Source of the DNA: Paenibacillus flagellatus
GTDB taxonomy: Bacteria > Bacillota > Bacilli > Paenibacillales > NBRC-103111
DNA length: 64,000 nt
Direction: 5' to 3'
Assembly (NCBI RefSeq): GCF_003217775.1
Contig: NZ_QJVJ01000002.1
Coordinates: 620,001 to 684,000 of the forward strand
The position numbers and the translations under genes were made by a program. This document shows, piece by piece, positions 8,043-16,948 of the stretch (position 1 is the first letter of the stretch; the number at the start of each line of letters is the position of its first letter). The notes under the pieces are model-generated. The model did no database searches. It saw only the letters and a list, made by a program, of their open reading frames with translations, and was not told the DNA's origin.

Positions 8043-8110
8043 GCTTACCGTACATGCTACTTACCCCTTCGCCGCGTTCCACGCGCAACTTCACTTTAGG
8101 AGGCTTCCCT

Positions 8111-9367
8111 ATGAGCACTTCGCTTCGCGTCAAGCCGACTTCCCGGCAGCTCGACTTTCAGGATTGGGAGTTCGGTTTGTTTCTTCATTTCGGGCTGCGC
8201 ACGTTTTACGAAGGGTACGTCGACTTCGACAAGCGGCCGATGAGTCCGGAGGCGTTCGTCCCGGAGCGTCTGGATTGCGATCAATGGATCCGCACGGCCA
8301 AAGAAGCGGGCATGAACTACGCGGTGCTGACGGCGAAGCATCACGACGGCTTCTCCAATTGGCCGACGCGGTATTCGACCTTCTCGGTCGCGGCCTCCCC
8401 ATGGAGAAACGGCCAAGGCGACGTCGTCCGGGAATTCGTCGACGCCTGCCGGAGGCACGGAGTGAAGCCGGGACTTTATTATTCGCCGTACGACGGCTCG
8501 GCCGATTTTTACAACCAGGATGCGAAGGCGTACGACGACTATTTCGTCAATCAAATGACGGAGCTGCTGACGCAATACGGCGACATCGACATTTTATGGT
8601 TCGACGGCTGCGGATCGGAAGAGCACGAGTACGACTGGCCTCGCATCATCGGAGAAATTCGCCGGCTGCAGCCGAACGTGCTCCTGTTCAACATGGGGGA
8701 CCCGAACTTCCGCTGGGTCGGCAACGAGGACGGGCTTGCCCCGGTTCCGTGCTGGAACGTCGTCGATTCGACCGAAATCTCGATTTTGACCGACGCTTCG
8801 GAGAAGCTGGCCGAGCGGCTGTGGCTGCCGGCGGAATGCGACGTGCAGATGCGGGAAAACTGGTTTTACAGTGACAGCGACGCGCATACGCTGAAAAGCT
8901 TGGACGAGCTGATGGGCATGTATTATAGTTCCGTGGGGCGCGGGGCGAACTTGCTGCTCAACGTCGGCCCGGATCGGGAAGGCCGGCTCCCCGCGATCGA
9001 TACGGAGCGGCTGCTTGAGTTCGGCGCGGAAATTCGCCGGCGGTTCGGCTCGCCGATCGCCACCTTTGCGGATTTCGAGCTGCGGGACGGCAAATGGGTG
9101 TACACGGCGGAGAAGCCGCATCTGATCGACCATATCGTCATCGAAGAAGAGCTGACGGACGGGGAAGCCGTCCGGAGCTTCGCCGTCTCGATCGTCACCG
9201 CCAAATCGCGGCGGATGTGCCGGATGTACGAGGGGCGCAACATCGGGCACAAGGCGATCGTCCGCTTGCCGGCCGTCAAGGCGAGCGGCGTCGTGCTCGA
9301 CATTACGGAGAGCGACGGCGAGCCGAAAATCCGCAGCATTTCGCTGCATTACGCCGGCGATCGTTGA
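8111..9367 (+). CDS. Alpha-L-fucosidase, glycoside hydrolase family 29
   Basis: 418 residues. The start at 8111 is set by TTAGGAGGC 7 bp upstream; an in-frame extension to 7748 is repeat sequence. GH29 features are clear: WEFGLFLHFG near the N terminus, the HHDG motif at residues 77-80, and ILWFDG with Asp165 as the expected nucleophile of a retaining fucosidase. The enzyme removes terminal alpha-L-fucose from glycans. There is no signal peptide, so it acts in the cytosol on imported oligosaccharides. At 418 residues it contains the catalytic barrel and a short C-terminal beta domain. It stands alone between a repeat array and a terminator. Confidence 0.9.
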   Translation: MSTSLRVKPTSRQLDFQDWEFGLFLHFGLRTFYEGYVDFDKRPMSPEAFVPERLDCDQWIRTAKEAGMNYAVLTAKHHDGFSNWPTRYSTFSVAASPWRNGQGDVVREFVDACRRHGVKPGLYYSPYDGSADFYNQDAKAYDDYFVNQMTELLTQYGDIDILWFDGCGSEEHEYDWPRIIGEIRRLQPNVLLFNMGDPNFRWVGNEDGLAPVPCWNVVDSTEISILTDASEKLAERLWLPAECDVQMRENWFYSDSDAHTLKSLDELMGMYYSSVGRGANLLLNVGPDREGRLPAIDTERLLEFGAEIRRRFGSPIATFADFELRDGKWVYTAEKPHLIDHIVIEEELTDGEAVRSFAVSIVTAKSRRMCRMYEGRNIGHKAIVRLPAVKASGVVLDITESDGEPKIRSISLHYAGDR

Positions 9368-9399
9368 ACCGCTCGCACGCCGCCGACCGGCCGGCCGCG

Positions 9400-9442
9400 A
9401 AGGAAGGGAGTCTGTCCCCGGGACAGGCGACCTTCCTTTTAT
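9400..9442 (+). terminator. Intrinsic terminator after the fucosidase gene
   Basis: AAGGAAGG (9400-9407) pairs with CCTTCCTT (9431-9438), with an inner CTGTCCC (9412-9418) / GGGACAG (9420-9426) stem, and TTTTATTTT follows. Confidence 0.8.
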
Positions 9443-9549
9443 TTTGCGCCCCAACGACGCCGGATCGTGCATGCTCCGCATGGAAGCCGCATATATAACG
9501 GCAATCCGGCCTCCGAACGTGCGCGCCCGTTTGAAAAAACAAGAAATTC

Positions 9550-9609
9550 TTCAGAATTGTTTAAGAATTTCCTTCGTCCGTTCCTCACAATTGTCGGTTA
9601 CTCTATAGA
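9550..9609 (+). promoter_or_regulatory. Direct-repeat operator and promoter of the lipid/two-component operon
   Basis: TTCAGAATTGT (9550-9560) and TTAAGAATTTC (9561-9571) form an 11-bp-phased direct repeat (8 of 11 identical), the layout bound by OmpR-family response regulators. A poor -35 (TTCCTC, 9581-9586) and TATAGA (9604-9609) lie 17 bp apart just downstream, as expected for an activator-dependent promoter. The OmpR-type regulator encoded in the same operon (11466-12155) is the obvious candidate to bind here. Confidence 0.5.
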
Positions 9610-9641
9610 CAGAGGTTGAGAGAGAAGGAGTGGACGCGGCA

Positions 9642-10226
9642 ATGATCAAGACGATCCGGGAAAAACTGCTGTTTCTATATAAATTTTCGCAGGCGCCGAA
9701 GCAGATGGGGAGCGTGACGCCGAGCTCCGTCTATTTGGCCCAAAAGATGGTCGAATCTATCGATTGGAGCGAAACGGAGGCGGTCGCCGAGCTGGGAGCG
9801 GGGACGGGCGCGATTACGAAGCATATCGGATCGTCCATGCGGGAAGGGACGAAGCTGCTCGTATTCGAGAAAGACCCCAGTCTGCGGGGAATCTTGCAGG
9901 AACGGTTCCCGGCGTATTCTTTCCATCCCGATGCGGGCAAGCTAGGACTGGCGATGCGAAGCGAAGGCGTGGAACGTTTGGATTGCGTGCTGAGCGGCCT
10001 TCCGTTCTTCAACTTTCCCCAAGCGCTTCGAGACCGGTTGATGAACGAAGTCGAGTCGGCGCTGAAGCCCGGCGGGCTGTTCGTCGCCTTCCAATATTCG
10101 CAGCAAATGCGGAAGCAGCTAGCGGAAAGGTTCGATATCGAGCGCGTCCATTTCGTGCCGTTCAACATTCCTCCCGCCTTCGTCTACGTTTGCCGCAAAA
10201 AAGAGGAAGAGGTCGGTAAGGAATGA
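9642..10226 (+). CDS. Class I SAM-dependent methyltransferase (phospholipid N-methyltransferase / rRNA-methylase-like)
   Basis: 194 residues. ATG at 9642 lies 11 bp after AAGGAG; an upstream GTG at 9630 overlaps that site and is rejected. The SAM-binding motif ELGAGTGA is at residues 50-57, and the GSVTPSS block at 23-29 is typical of the PmtA-like phospholipid methyltransferases grouped with rRNA adenine dimethylases. The following genes encode a PAP2 phosphatase and a DedA membrane protein, which favours a lipid substrate over rRNA. First gene of a seven-gene run; its stop overlaps the next start (ATGA). Cytosolic or membrane-peripheral. Confidence 0.75.
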   Translation: MIKTIREKLLFLYKFSQAPKQMGSVTPSSVYLAQKMVESIDWSETEAVAELGAGTGAITKHIGSSMREGTKLLVFEKDPSLRGILQERFPAYSFHPDAGKLGLAMRSEGVERLDCVLSGLPFFNFPQALRDRLMNEVESALKPGGLFVAFQYSQQMRKQLAERFDIERVHFVPFNIPPAFVYVCRKKEEEVGKE

Positions 10227-10828
10227 GAAACAAGCTGATCGCCGGCTTGCCGCTGCTGTGGCTGTTGGCGATTCCCGTTTTGAACGTATGGTACGGCATT
10301 TTGAACCGCGGCGGCCCGAACGTCGGCAGCCTGATGACGGATCTCGACTATGCGATTCCGTTCGTACCCGCTTTTATTATTCCGTACGTGCTCTGGTATC
10401 CATTCATCCTGTTCATGTTTTTCGTCTTTTTCGCGAGAAACCGGCCCGTCTATTACCGCAGTCTGGCCGCCGTCTGCGCCGGACTGGTCGTCTGCTATAT
10501 CGTGTACGCGACGTTTCAGACGACGATCAGCCGCCCGATCGTGGAGCAGGACGGACCGATTTTCGCGATCGTCCGGACGATCTATGCGACGGATGCGCCC
10601 TTCAACTGCTTTCCGAGCATCCACGTGTTCACTTGTCACGTCATCTTGAAAGGCTCTTACTCGTGCGGGCTCAAAAAATCCGTACAGTGGACGATATTCG
10701 TCATCGCTTGGGCGATCATCGCCTCGACCGTCCTCGTGAAGCAGCACGCCCTGCTTGACGTGGCGGGCGCGATTTTGCTGTCGGAGCTGCTATGTTTTGT
10801 ATTCGGAAAAAGGGAGGCCCGTACGTGA
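10223..10828 (+). CDS. PAP2-family membrane phosphatase
   Basis: 201 residues with about five to six hydrophobic segments. The C-terminal half carries PAP2 motifs: CFPSIHV (Pro131-His134) and STVLVKQHALLD with His175 and Asp179. The classical first motif (KxxxxxxRP) is not obvious, although ISRP at residues 102-105 may stand in for it. Such proteins remove phosphate from lipid phosphates or transfer lipid head groups, with the active site at the outer membrane face. Its start overlaps the methyltransferase stop and its stop overlaps the DedA start (GTGA), so the three are tightly coupled. Confidence 0.8.
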   Translation: MRNKLIAGLPLLWLLAIPVLNVWYGILNRGGPNVGSLMTDLDYAIPFVPAFIIPYVLWYPFILFMFFVFFARNRPVYYRSLAAVCAGLVVCYIVYATFQTTISRPIVEQDGPIFAIVRTIYATDAPFNCFPSIHVFTCHVILKGSYSCGLKKSVQWTIFVIAWAIIASTVLVKQHALLDVAGAILLSELLCFVFGKREART

Positions 10829-11469
10829 GCTACGATTCGCTTCTGTCGCTGATCGAACAATTCGGCTATGCGGCGCTTTTTTTCGCCCTGTGGCTCGGCA
10901 TCGTCGGCATGCCGATTCCGGATGAGGTGATCGTCCTGACCGGAGGAGCCGTTTCCGCCGGCGGTTTGCTGCATCCGCTGCCCGCCTTTTTGCTGACTTA
11001 TCTCGGCGTCGTCTCCGGCATATCGCTCGGCTACGTGCTCGGGCGGACGCTCGGCTCCCGTGCCCTGGACCGGCTTAGACGAAAAAGCAAGCTGAGCGCC
11101 ATGATCGACTACTCGGAGACGCTCGTCCACAAGTACGGCAGCTTCGCCCTGTGCATCAGCTATTTCTTTCCGGTCGTCCGGCACGTCATGCCGTATGTGG
11201 TCGGTTTCCATCGGATGCCGTTCCGGCGCTACGCGCTATTCTCGTATACGACGGGGTTCGTCTGGACGATTCTGTTCTTCGCGATCGGCCGGTTCGTAGG
11301 GGGCAACGCGCGTCAAATCGGCTATTTGCTGTACGAGTACGGCTTGGTCGTCGCGGGGGCGGCCGCGGCGCTGGCCATCGTCTATTACATCGTCCTCCGG
11401 ACGGTCCGGGCCCGCAGAAGAAAGCGGAAGCCGGCGGCCGAGCCGTGCGAAGGAGGGACGACGCTGTGA
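10825..11469 (+). CDS. DedA family membrane protein
   Basis: 214 residues, GTG start at 10825 behind AGGGAGG with 7 bp spacing. DedA/SNARE-associated features are visible: an E-x-P-x-P-like loop replaced by GMPIPDE near residues 27-33, the G-x-x-x-G-Y-x-x-GR segment near 68-74, and F-F-x-V-x-R-H-x-x-x-x-x-x-G near 115-125. Members flip or scramble lipid carriers such as undecaprenyl phosphate or phosphatidylethanolamine and support envelope homeostasis. The basic C-terminal tail is cytosolic. Its GTGA stop/start overlap couples it to the response regulator gene. Confidence 0.88.
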   Translation: MSYDSLLSLIEQFGYAALFFALWLGIVGMPIPDEVIVLTGGAVSAGGLLHPLPAFLLTYLGVVSGISLGYVLGRTLGSRALDRLRRKSKLSAMIDYSETLVHKYGSFALCISYFFPVVRHVMPYVVGFHRMPFRRYALFSYTTGFVWTILFFAIGRFVGGNARQIGYLLYEYGLVVAGAAAALAIVYYIVLRTVRARRRKRKPAAEPCEGGTTL

Positions 11470-12155
11470 CGAAACAAGTGCTCGTAACCGACGACGATCC
11501 CGAAATTCGCGACGTGATCCGCATTTATTTGCAAAGCGAAGGGTACCGGGTGCTCGAGGCGGAGGACGGACAGCAGGCAATCGACGTCGTCGACCGCGAG
11601 CAGGTCGACCTGATCGTGCTCGACGTGATGATGCCGAGGCTGGACGGCATCAAAGCTTGCTTCAAATTGCGGGAGAAGACGAACGCCCCGATCATCATGC
11701 TGTCCGCAAAAGACGAAGATATCGACAAAATCACGGGGCTGACGACGGGAGCGGACGACTACGTCGCCAAGCCGTTCAACCCGCTGGAGCTGATCGCGCG
11801 GGTGAAGGCGCAGCTGCGGCGGCAAACGCTCGCGGAGCCTCCGGAGGGGGCGGACCGCTCGATCGTCGAAATCGACGGACTGATCGTCGATAAGAAGCGT
11901 CATCGCGTAACGGTCGGCGGTACGGAAGTTGCGCTGACCCCGATCGAGTTTTCGATATTGGAGCTGCTGGCCGGCCATCGCGGGCAAGTGTTCAGCGTCG
12001 AGCAAATTTACAAGAGCGTATGGAAAGCCGACAAATTTTTATCGGACAACACGGTGATGGTCCATGTGCGGAACATCCGCGAGAAAATCGAGGACAATCC
12101 GCGCGAGCCGCGGTATATCAAAACCGTCTGGGGAGTGGGATACAAGGTTGAATAA
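11466..12155 (+). CDS. OmpR/VanR-type response regulator
   Basis: 229 residues, GTG start at 11466 with GAAGGAGGG upstream. The receiver domain (1-120) has the acidic pocket VTDDDPE, phospho-acceptor Asp53 in VLDVMMPRLDG, and Lys in AKPF. The C-terminal winged helix (about 130-229) has the DNA-recognition segment ending GVGYKVE. It is the partner of the next gene and probably autoregulates this operon through the direct repeat at 9550-9571. Long frames starting further upstream in the DedA gene are not used. Confidence 0.92.
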   Translation: MTKQVLVTDDDPEIRDVIRIYLQSEGYRVLEAEDGQQAIDVVDREQVDLIVLDVMMPRLDGIKACFKLREKTNAPIIMLSAKDEDIDKITGLTTGADDYVAKPFNPLELIARVKAQLRRQTLAEPPEGADRSIVEIDGLIVDKKRHRVTVGGTEVALTPIEFSILELLAGHRGQVFSVEQIYKSVWKADKFLSDNTVMVHVRNIREKIEDNPREPRYIKTVWGVGYKVE

Positions 12156-13317
12156 CGGGTTACTGTCCGCGCTCAATTGGAAACGGAGCATCCGCTTGAA
12201 AATGTTCGGGTCGATCTTGGCCAGCTTCATGATTACGGTTACGATCGTGGCGCTGCTCCAAACGCATTTGCCGCGCATCACGTCGGCTATCGGCCTTTAC
12301 ATGGCGTACTTGCCGAAGACGATCGGCAACATCTTGTTCCTCGTGCTGTTCGTCTGCATCTTCCTCTTCTGCTTCTTCCTGTTCATGCGCGGCATCGTCC
12401 GCAACATGCGTACGCTGGCCGACGGTCTCATGTCGATCGCGGGCGGCGATCTGGACTACCGCGTTCCGTTGTCCCGCCACGACGAGTTGGGGGAAGTGGC
12501 CCGCAACATCAATTTCATGGCCGAGCGGCTGAAAAGCATGATGGATCGCGAACGGCAAATCGAAACGTCGAAGATGGAGCTGATTACGAACGTTTCCCAC
12601 GACCTGCGGACGCCGCTTACGAGCATGATCGGCTATTTGAACCTGCTGCAGCAGGACGACTACAGGGATCTGAACGAGCACAAGCGATATATCCGCAACG
12701 CGTTCAACAAGTCGCAGCAGCTGAAGAAGCTGATCGACGACTTGTTCGAATATACGCGTCTGACGAGCGGCAGCGTCCGGCTCGCCCGCACGCCGATCGA
12801 CGTCGGCGGATTGCTCGAGCAGATCGTGACCGAGTTCGAGCCGATCGCGGGGGAGCACGGCTTGCGGGTGAAGGAGACGCGCGAGCCCGGGCCCGCCGTC
12901 GCGAACGTGGACGCGGAGAAGCTCGTGCGAGCGATCGACAACTTGCTGATGAACGCGCTCAAGTTTTCGAACAAGCCTGGCGTCATTGCGGTTCGTTTGA
13001 CCGCAAGCGATGGCCGTATCGTCATTGCGGTCGAAAATTGGGGGAAGCCGGTGACGAAGGAACAGGAGCAGCTGCTGTTCGAGCGGTTTTACAAGGCCGA
13101 GCCGTCGAGAAACGACAGCGATATCGCTCCGGGAGCGGGTCTCGGGCTGTCGATCGCCCGCAATATCGTGGAGCTGCATGGAGGCCGTATCGGGCTGCGA
13201 CACCGAAACGGCCATTTTACGTTCTTTATCGAGCTGCCTTCGGAAGACTTGCAAAATGTTCGTAATGATTCGTTCGGCAACGTCTGCTATGATGACAATG
13301 ACGACACTCATCGGTGA
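12148..13317 (+). CDS. VanS-type sensor histidine kinase
   Basis: 389 residues, TTG start at 12148 overlapping the regulator gene by 8 bp with GGGAGTGGGA upstream. Two membrane helices (about 17-37 and 58-80) flank a very short extracytoplasmic loop, so it probably senses a signal within or at the membrane. HAMP follows (about 82-135), then the HisKA domain with NVSHDLRTPL (His151) and an ATPase domain with NLLMNALKFSN and the GAGLGLSIA G box. Placement after methyltransferase, PAP2 and DedA genes suggests that it monitors lipid or cell-envelope state. Confidence 0.9.
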   Translation: MNNGLLSALNWKRSIRLKMFGSILASFMITVTIVALLQTHLPRITSAIGLYMAYLPKTIGNILFLVLFVCIFLFCFFLFMRGIVRNMRTLADGLMSIAGGDLDYRVPLSRHDELGEVARNINFMAERLKSMMDRERQIETSKMELITNVSHDLRTPLTSMIGYLNLLQQDDYRDLNEHKRYIRNAFNKSQQLKKLIDDLFEYTRLTSGSVRLARTPIDVGGLLEQIVTEFEPIAGEHGLRVKETREPGPAVANVDAEKLVRAIDNLLMNALKFSNKPGVIAVRLTASDGRIVIAVENWGKPVTKEQEQLLFERFYKAEPSRNDSDIAPGAGLGLSIARNIVELHGGRIGLRHRNGHFTFFIELPSEDLQNVRNDSFGNVCYDDNDDTHR

Positions 13318-13332
13318 AGGAGTTCATCCACC

Positions 13333-16116
13333 TTGCATCATAAAGACGGACACGCGGAGCCTTATTCGCAGGACGACCGGAGGCTCCGGGATATCGACGA
13401 CTCGGTGAAGCGATTGGCCGAAAGCGAAGCGATGTACCGGCTGATCGCCGACAACATGACGGACATGGTGCGCATCGTGGATACGCACGGCCGATCCATC
13501 TATGCATCCCCTTCCCATACGGAGCGGCTCGGGTTTACGCCCGAGCAATGCGTCGACCAGCAGCTGCTGCTGAAAAACATTCATCCCGACGATATGGAGA
13601 CGGTCGTCCGGGAGTTTCGGACGATGATCGCGAGCAAGCGGCCGCACAACGTCCAATTTCGGCTCGCCCGGTCCGACGGCCGGTATCTGGTATTGGACGA
13701 GCACGGCACGCCCATACTCGGCGATGACGGGGAGATCAAATACATTTTGGTCGTCGCCCGGGACGTCACGCGGAGGAAGATGGCCGAGCAGACGCTCCGG
13801 GAAAGCGAAGCGCTCTATCGGTTCGTCGCGGAGAACATGACGGACCTGCTCGGCATCGTGGATAAGAAAGGGACGATCCGTTACGCGTCGCCTTCCCATT
13901 CGAACGTGCTCGGCTTCGACGGAGTCGCGATGCGGGGCACGTCGGCTTTCGATTACGTCTACCCGGACGATGCCGACGCCGTTCGGATGCGGTTCGCGGA
14001 GATGGTGGAGACGCGCGCGAACCGGCAGATGCGGTTCCGCTTCCGCCACGCCGACGGACGCCCGATACACGTCGACTGCCTGGCCACTCCGGTTCTCGGG
14101 GAGGACGGGGCGCTCGACCGGATCGTCGTCGTATCGCGGGACGTGACGCAGGTCGTCGCCGAAATCGCCGAACGCCGCCGTATGGAGCGGGCGCTGCAGG
14201 TTAGCGAGGAGCGGTACCGCCGCCTCGTGGAGCTTTCCCCGATCGCGATTTCGGTATTGAAGGACGAGACGTTCGCATACGTCAATCCGGCCGGAATGAA
14301 GCTGACGGGCGCGGAACGACCGGACGACATCATCGGCACGTCGCCGATCGACTGGGTCCATCCGGACGACCGGGCGCTAGCGGAGAAGCTGCTCGACAGC
14401 ATCGAGGCGGACGGCGCCTCTCCCGCCGAGGAGTACAAAATCGTCCGCAAGGACGGCAAGGAAGTCGACATTTCCGCGATGGCGATTTACGATCCCCGGG
14501 ATCGATCGGTCCAGATCGTATCGGAAGATATTACGAATCGCAAAAGAATGGAACGGGCGCTGTCCGAAAGCGAGGAGCTGAACCGGAGGCTGATCGAGCT
14601 GTCCCCGCAGGCGATCGTGTATCATAGCGACTTCAAGTTCCGTTACGTCAATCCGGCGGCCGTCTCGCTGTTCGGCGCCCGCGTCGCCGGCGAGCTCGTC
14701 GGGCGATCCATCTTCCGCTTCATTCATCCGGACGATTGCGACGCCGTCCGAACGCGCCTCGAGCGCGTATACGCTGAAACGTACATGCCGCCTCCCGCCG
14801 AGCAGCGGATCGTCCGGCCGGACGGCGCCGTCATCGACGTCGAAGCGATCGTCGCGTCGGTTCCGTTCGGGGGAACCCATGCGGGACTGACGCTGCTCCG
14901 GGACATTACCGAGCGTAAAAAGGCGGAGGAGGCGAAGAAGCGGGCCGCGCGGCGCATTCGCGAAAGCGAGGAGCTGCACGACCAATTGCAGACGAGTCTC
15001 GACCGGTTTTCCCACGACTTGCTCGGCGTCATGAAGGAAAGCGAGATGGAACGGCGCTTTCTGATCGAGGTGCGGCGCGTCATGAACGCGTCCGACGTCT
15101 GTCTCGTCGAAGCGGACCGCAACCGGGACATGTTGCTGCGGAGAGGCAGCCTCGACTTGTGGAAGCGGATGGCGGACGCGATCCGGGCGCACGACATCGT
15201 GCATTTGCCGGTATGCGGCATTATCGATACGCCGGACGGATATTTTTTGAAGATCGGGGAGAGGAGGGGGAAGAGCTGCCTCCTCTGCGTCGGTTCCGAG
15301 CCGCCTAACGGCAGACACGCTCCGCGCGCGGTTTGGCTGAAGACGATATCCCGCTACGTCGGCGTCCTGTACGACAATTTCCGGGTGATCGAGGACTTGT
15401 CGAACGAGCTGGAGCAGCTGGCGTCGCGGCAGGTGGCGCCGTCATGGCTGCTTCGACTGCTGTTCAGCCTGTCGGAGCACGAGCGCAAGCATCTGTCCCA
15501 AGATTTGCACGACGCGGCGCTGCAGGAGCAGATCATCTGGTACCGGAAGCTGGATCAGCTGTCGACCGATCCGTCCGTTCCGCCCGACGTGCGGGAGCAG
15601 CTGCAGCCGATCACGCAAGGGCTGCTCGACGTCATTTATCAAATCCGGATAACGTGCAACGAGCTGAGGCCGCCGCTTCTGATCGAGGAAGGGCTGGTCA
15701 CGTCGCTCGAGGCGCTGTTCGAGTTCATGCAGATGCGGACCGACTACGCGATCGAGTTCGAGGCGTCCGGCTTCCGGCATACGCTGAGCGACGAGCTGCT
15801 GACCGGCTTGTACCGGATCGTCCAGGAGCTTCTCGCGAACGCGACGAAGCATTCGAAGGCGACGCGCGTCGCCATCACGCTGCACAGCCACCCGGACCGA
15901 ATCCAGCTGACGTACGAGGACAACGGGGTCGGCGCGAACTTGGACGAAGCGGACCACTCGTTCCGCAGCATGGGCGTCTTCGGCATGAAGGAGCGGGTTC
16001 GCAGCATGGACGGGACGATGGAATGGCACTCGTCGCCGAACGAAGGGTTGTCCATCTATATATCGGTGCCCGCAGCGCTGTCGGACGGGCCCGTCAATTT
16101 GCATGAGGGGTATTGA
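13333..16116 (+). CDS. Soluble multi-PAS sensor histidine kinase of the HisKA_3 (NarL-system/ComP-like) class
   Basis: 927 residues, TTG start at 13333 about 10 bp after AAGGAG. Four PAS domains (about 30-150, 155-275, 290-410, 415-535), several with PAC ends of the DVTRRK/DITERK type. A less clear region at 560-700 includes cysteines (SCLLC, 655-659) that might bind a cofactor. The dimerisation domain of the HisKA_3 type has LHDAALQEQ (His726), and the ATPase domain has NATKHS and GVFGMKERV. There are no membrane helices, so the signal is cytosolic (redox, ligand or light are possible). It follows the VanS-like gene by 15 bp and precedes its ComA-like partner by 6 bp. Confidence 0.88.
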   Translation: MHHKDGHAEPYSQDDRRLRDIDDSVKRLAESEAMYRLIADNMTDMVRIVDTHGRSIYASPSHTERLGFTPEQCVDQQLLLKNIHPDDMETVVREFRTMIASKRPHNVQFRLARSDGRYLVLDEHGTPILGDDGEIKYILVVARDVTRRKMAEQTLRESEALYRFVAENMTDLLGIVDKKGTIRYASPSHSNVLGFDGVAMRGTSAFDYVYPDDADAVRMRFAEMVETRANRQMRFRFRHADGRPIHVDCLATPVLGEDGALDRIVVVSRDVTQVVAEIAERRRMERALQVSEERYRRLVELSPIAISVLKDETFAYVNPAGMKLTGAERPDDIIGTSPIDWVHPDDRALAEKLLDSIEADGASPAEEYKIVRKDGKEVDISAMAIYDPRDRSVQIVSEDITNRKRMERALSESEELNRRLIELSPQAIVYHSDFKFRYVNPAAVSLFGARVAGELVGRSIFRFIHPDDCDAVRTRLERVYAETYMPPPAEQRIVRPDGAVIDVEAIVASVPFGGTHAGLTLLRDITERKKAEEAKKRAARRIRESEELHDQLQTSLDRFSHDLLGVMKESEMERRFLIEVRRVMNASDVCLVEADRNRDMLLRRGSLDLWKRMADAIRAHDIVHLPVCGIIDTPDGYFLKIGERRGKSCLLCVGSEPPNGRHAPRAVWLKTISRYVGVLYDNFRVIEDLSNELEQLASRQVAPSWLLRLLFSLSEHERKHLSQDLHDAALQEQIIWYRKLDQLSTDPSVPPDVREQLQPITQGLLDVIYQIRITCNELRPPLLIEEGLVTSLEALFEFMQMRTDYAIEFEASGFRHTLSDELLTGLYRIVQELLANATKHSKATRVAITLHSHPDRIQLTYEDNGVGANLDEADHSFRSMGVFGMKERVRSMDGTMEWHSSPNEGLSIYISVPAALSDGPVNLHEGY

Positions 16117-16122
16117 TCGCGT

Positions 16123-16782
16123 ATGATTCGAATTTTATTGGTCGACGACCATCCTTCGGTCATGGAAGGGACGAAGGTGCTGCTGGAGCAGGAAGGGGAT
16201 ATGCACGTGACGCTCGCGCATTCCGGCGCCGAGGCGATGGGCTTATGTGCGGAGCACCGGTTCGACGTCATGCTGATCGACCTTCATATGCCGGACGTCA
16301 AAGGGATCGATCTGGCGAAGCGCATTCTCGCCCTTCTGCCGGAGGCGATCATTTTGATTTATACCGGCTTCGAGTTCAAAACGCATTTCAACCTGATGAT
16401 CGAGGCGGGAATCGCCGGGTTCGTGCTGAAGACGGCGCACAAGGAGCAGCTGGTGGCGGCCGTCCGGTGCGCGCTGCGGGGCGAAGTGATTTTGCCTCTC
16501 TCGCTCGTGAAGCAGCTTCGCCGGACGACCGATCCCGTGAACGAATCGGCCGCCGAGCCGAACGCCCTGTCCAAGAGAGAATACGACATTCTGAAGCAAA
16601 TCGCGCAGGGCAGAAGCAACAAGGAGATCGCCGAGTCGCTGCTGATGAGCCAGCGGTCTCTGGAATACTGCTTGACGGACATTTTTCACAAGCTCAAGGT
16701 GAAGTCGCGGATCGAAGCGGCCGTCAAGGCGAAGCAGATGGGCTTGCTGGCCGATCCCGATTACACGCCGACGTCCTTGTAG
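16123..16782 (+). CDS. NarL/FixJ-family response regulator resembling ComA
   Basis: 219 residues. The receiver domain starts MIRILLVDDHPSVMEGTK, very close to the ComA opening known from Bacillus, with phospho-acceptor Asp53. The LuxR-type helix-turn-helix (about 150-215) contains SNKEIAESLLMSQRSLEYCL, again close to ComA. In Bacillus, ComA drives competence and surfactin genes in response to ComX via ComP. Here the partner is a soluble PAS kinase and no comX or comQ gene is nearby, so the input differs. Last gene before a strong terminator. Confidence 0.88.
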   Translation: MIRILLVDDHPSVMEGTKVLLEQEGDMHVTLAHSGAEAMGLCAEHRFDVMLIDLHMPDVKGIDLAKRILALLPEAIILIYTGFEFKTHFNLMIEAGIAGFVLKTAHKEQLVAAVRCALRGEVILPLSLVKQLRRTTDPVNESAAEPNALSKREYDILKQIAQGRSNKEIAESLLMSQRSLEYCLTDIFHKLKVKSRIEAAVKAKQMGLLADPDYTPTSL

Positions 16783-16824
16783 CGCGACCTTCGTTCGACG
16801 CGAAACGGCAGCATACCCGACATT

Positions 16825-16866
16825 TTGCGGGACCGCGTACAAATTTGCGCGGTCCCGCAACGGTTT
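16825..16866 (+). terminator. Intrinsic terminator ending the 9642-16782 operon
   Basis: TTGCGGGACCGCG (16825-16837) and CGCGGTCCCGCAA (16848-16860) form a perfect 13-bp stem with a 10-base loop, followed by CGGTTTTT. Confidence 0.85.
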
Positions 16867-16948
16867 TTCGGTTACCGGGCGGGCGTTCTCGTATATGATG
16901 ATGAATATATAGTTCGTGAGAACGAAAGGCGTGAAAGAGGGAAGTCGA

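Noticed and set aside
7748-8110. N-terminal extension of the fucosidase by about 120 residues
   Set aside because: The stretch is translated 69-bp repeats; TTAGGAGGC and the normal GH29 start point to 8111.
11151-11465. Response regulator extended into the DedA gene
   Set aside because: The GTG at 11466 has GAAGGAGGG and gives a normal receiver start.
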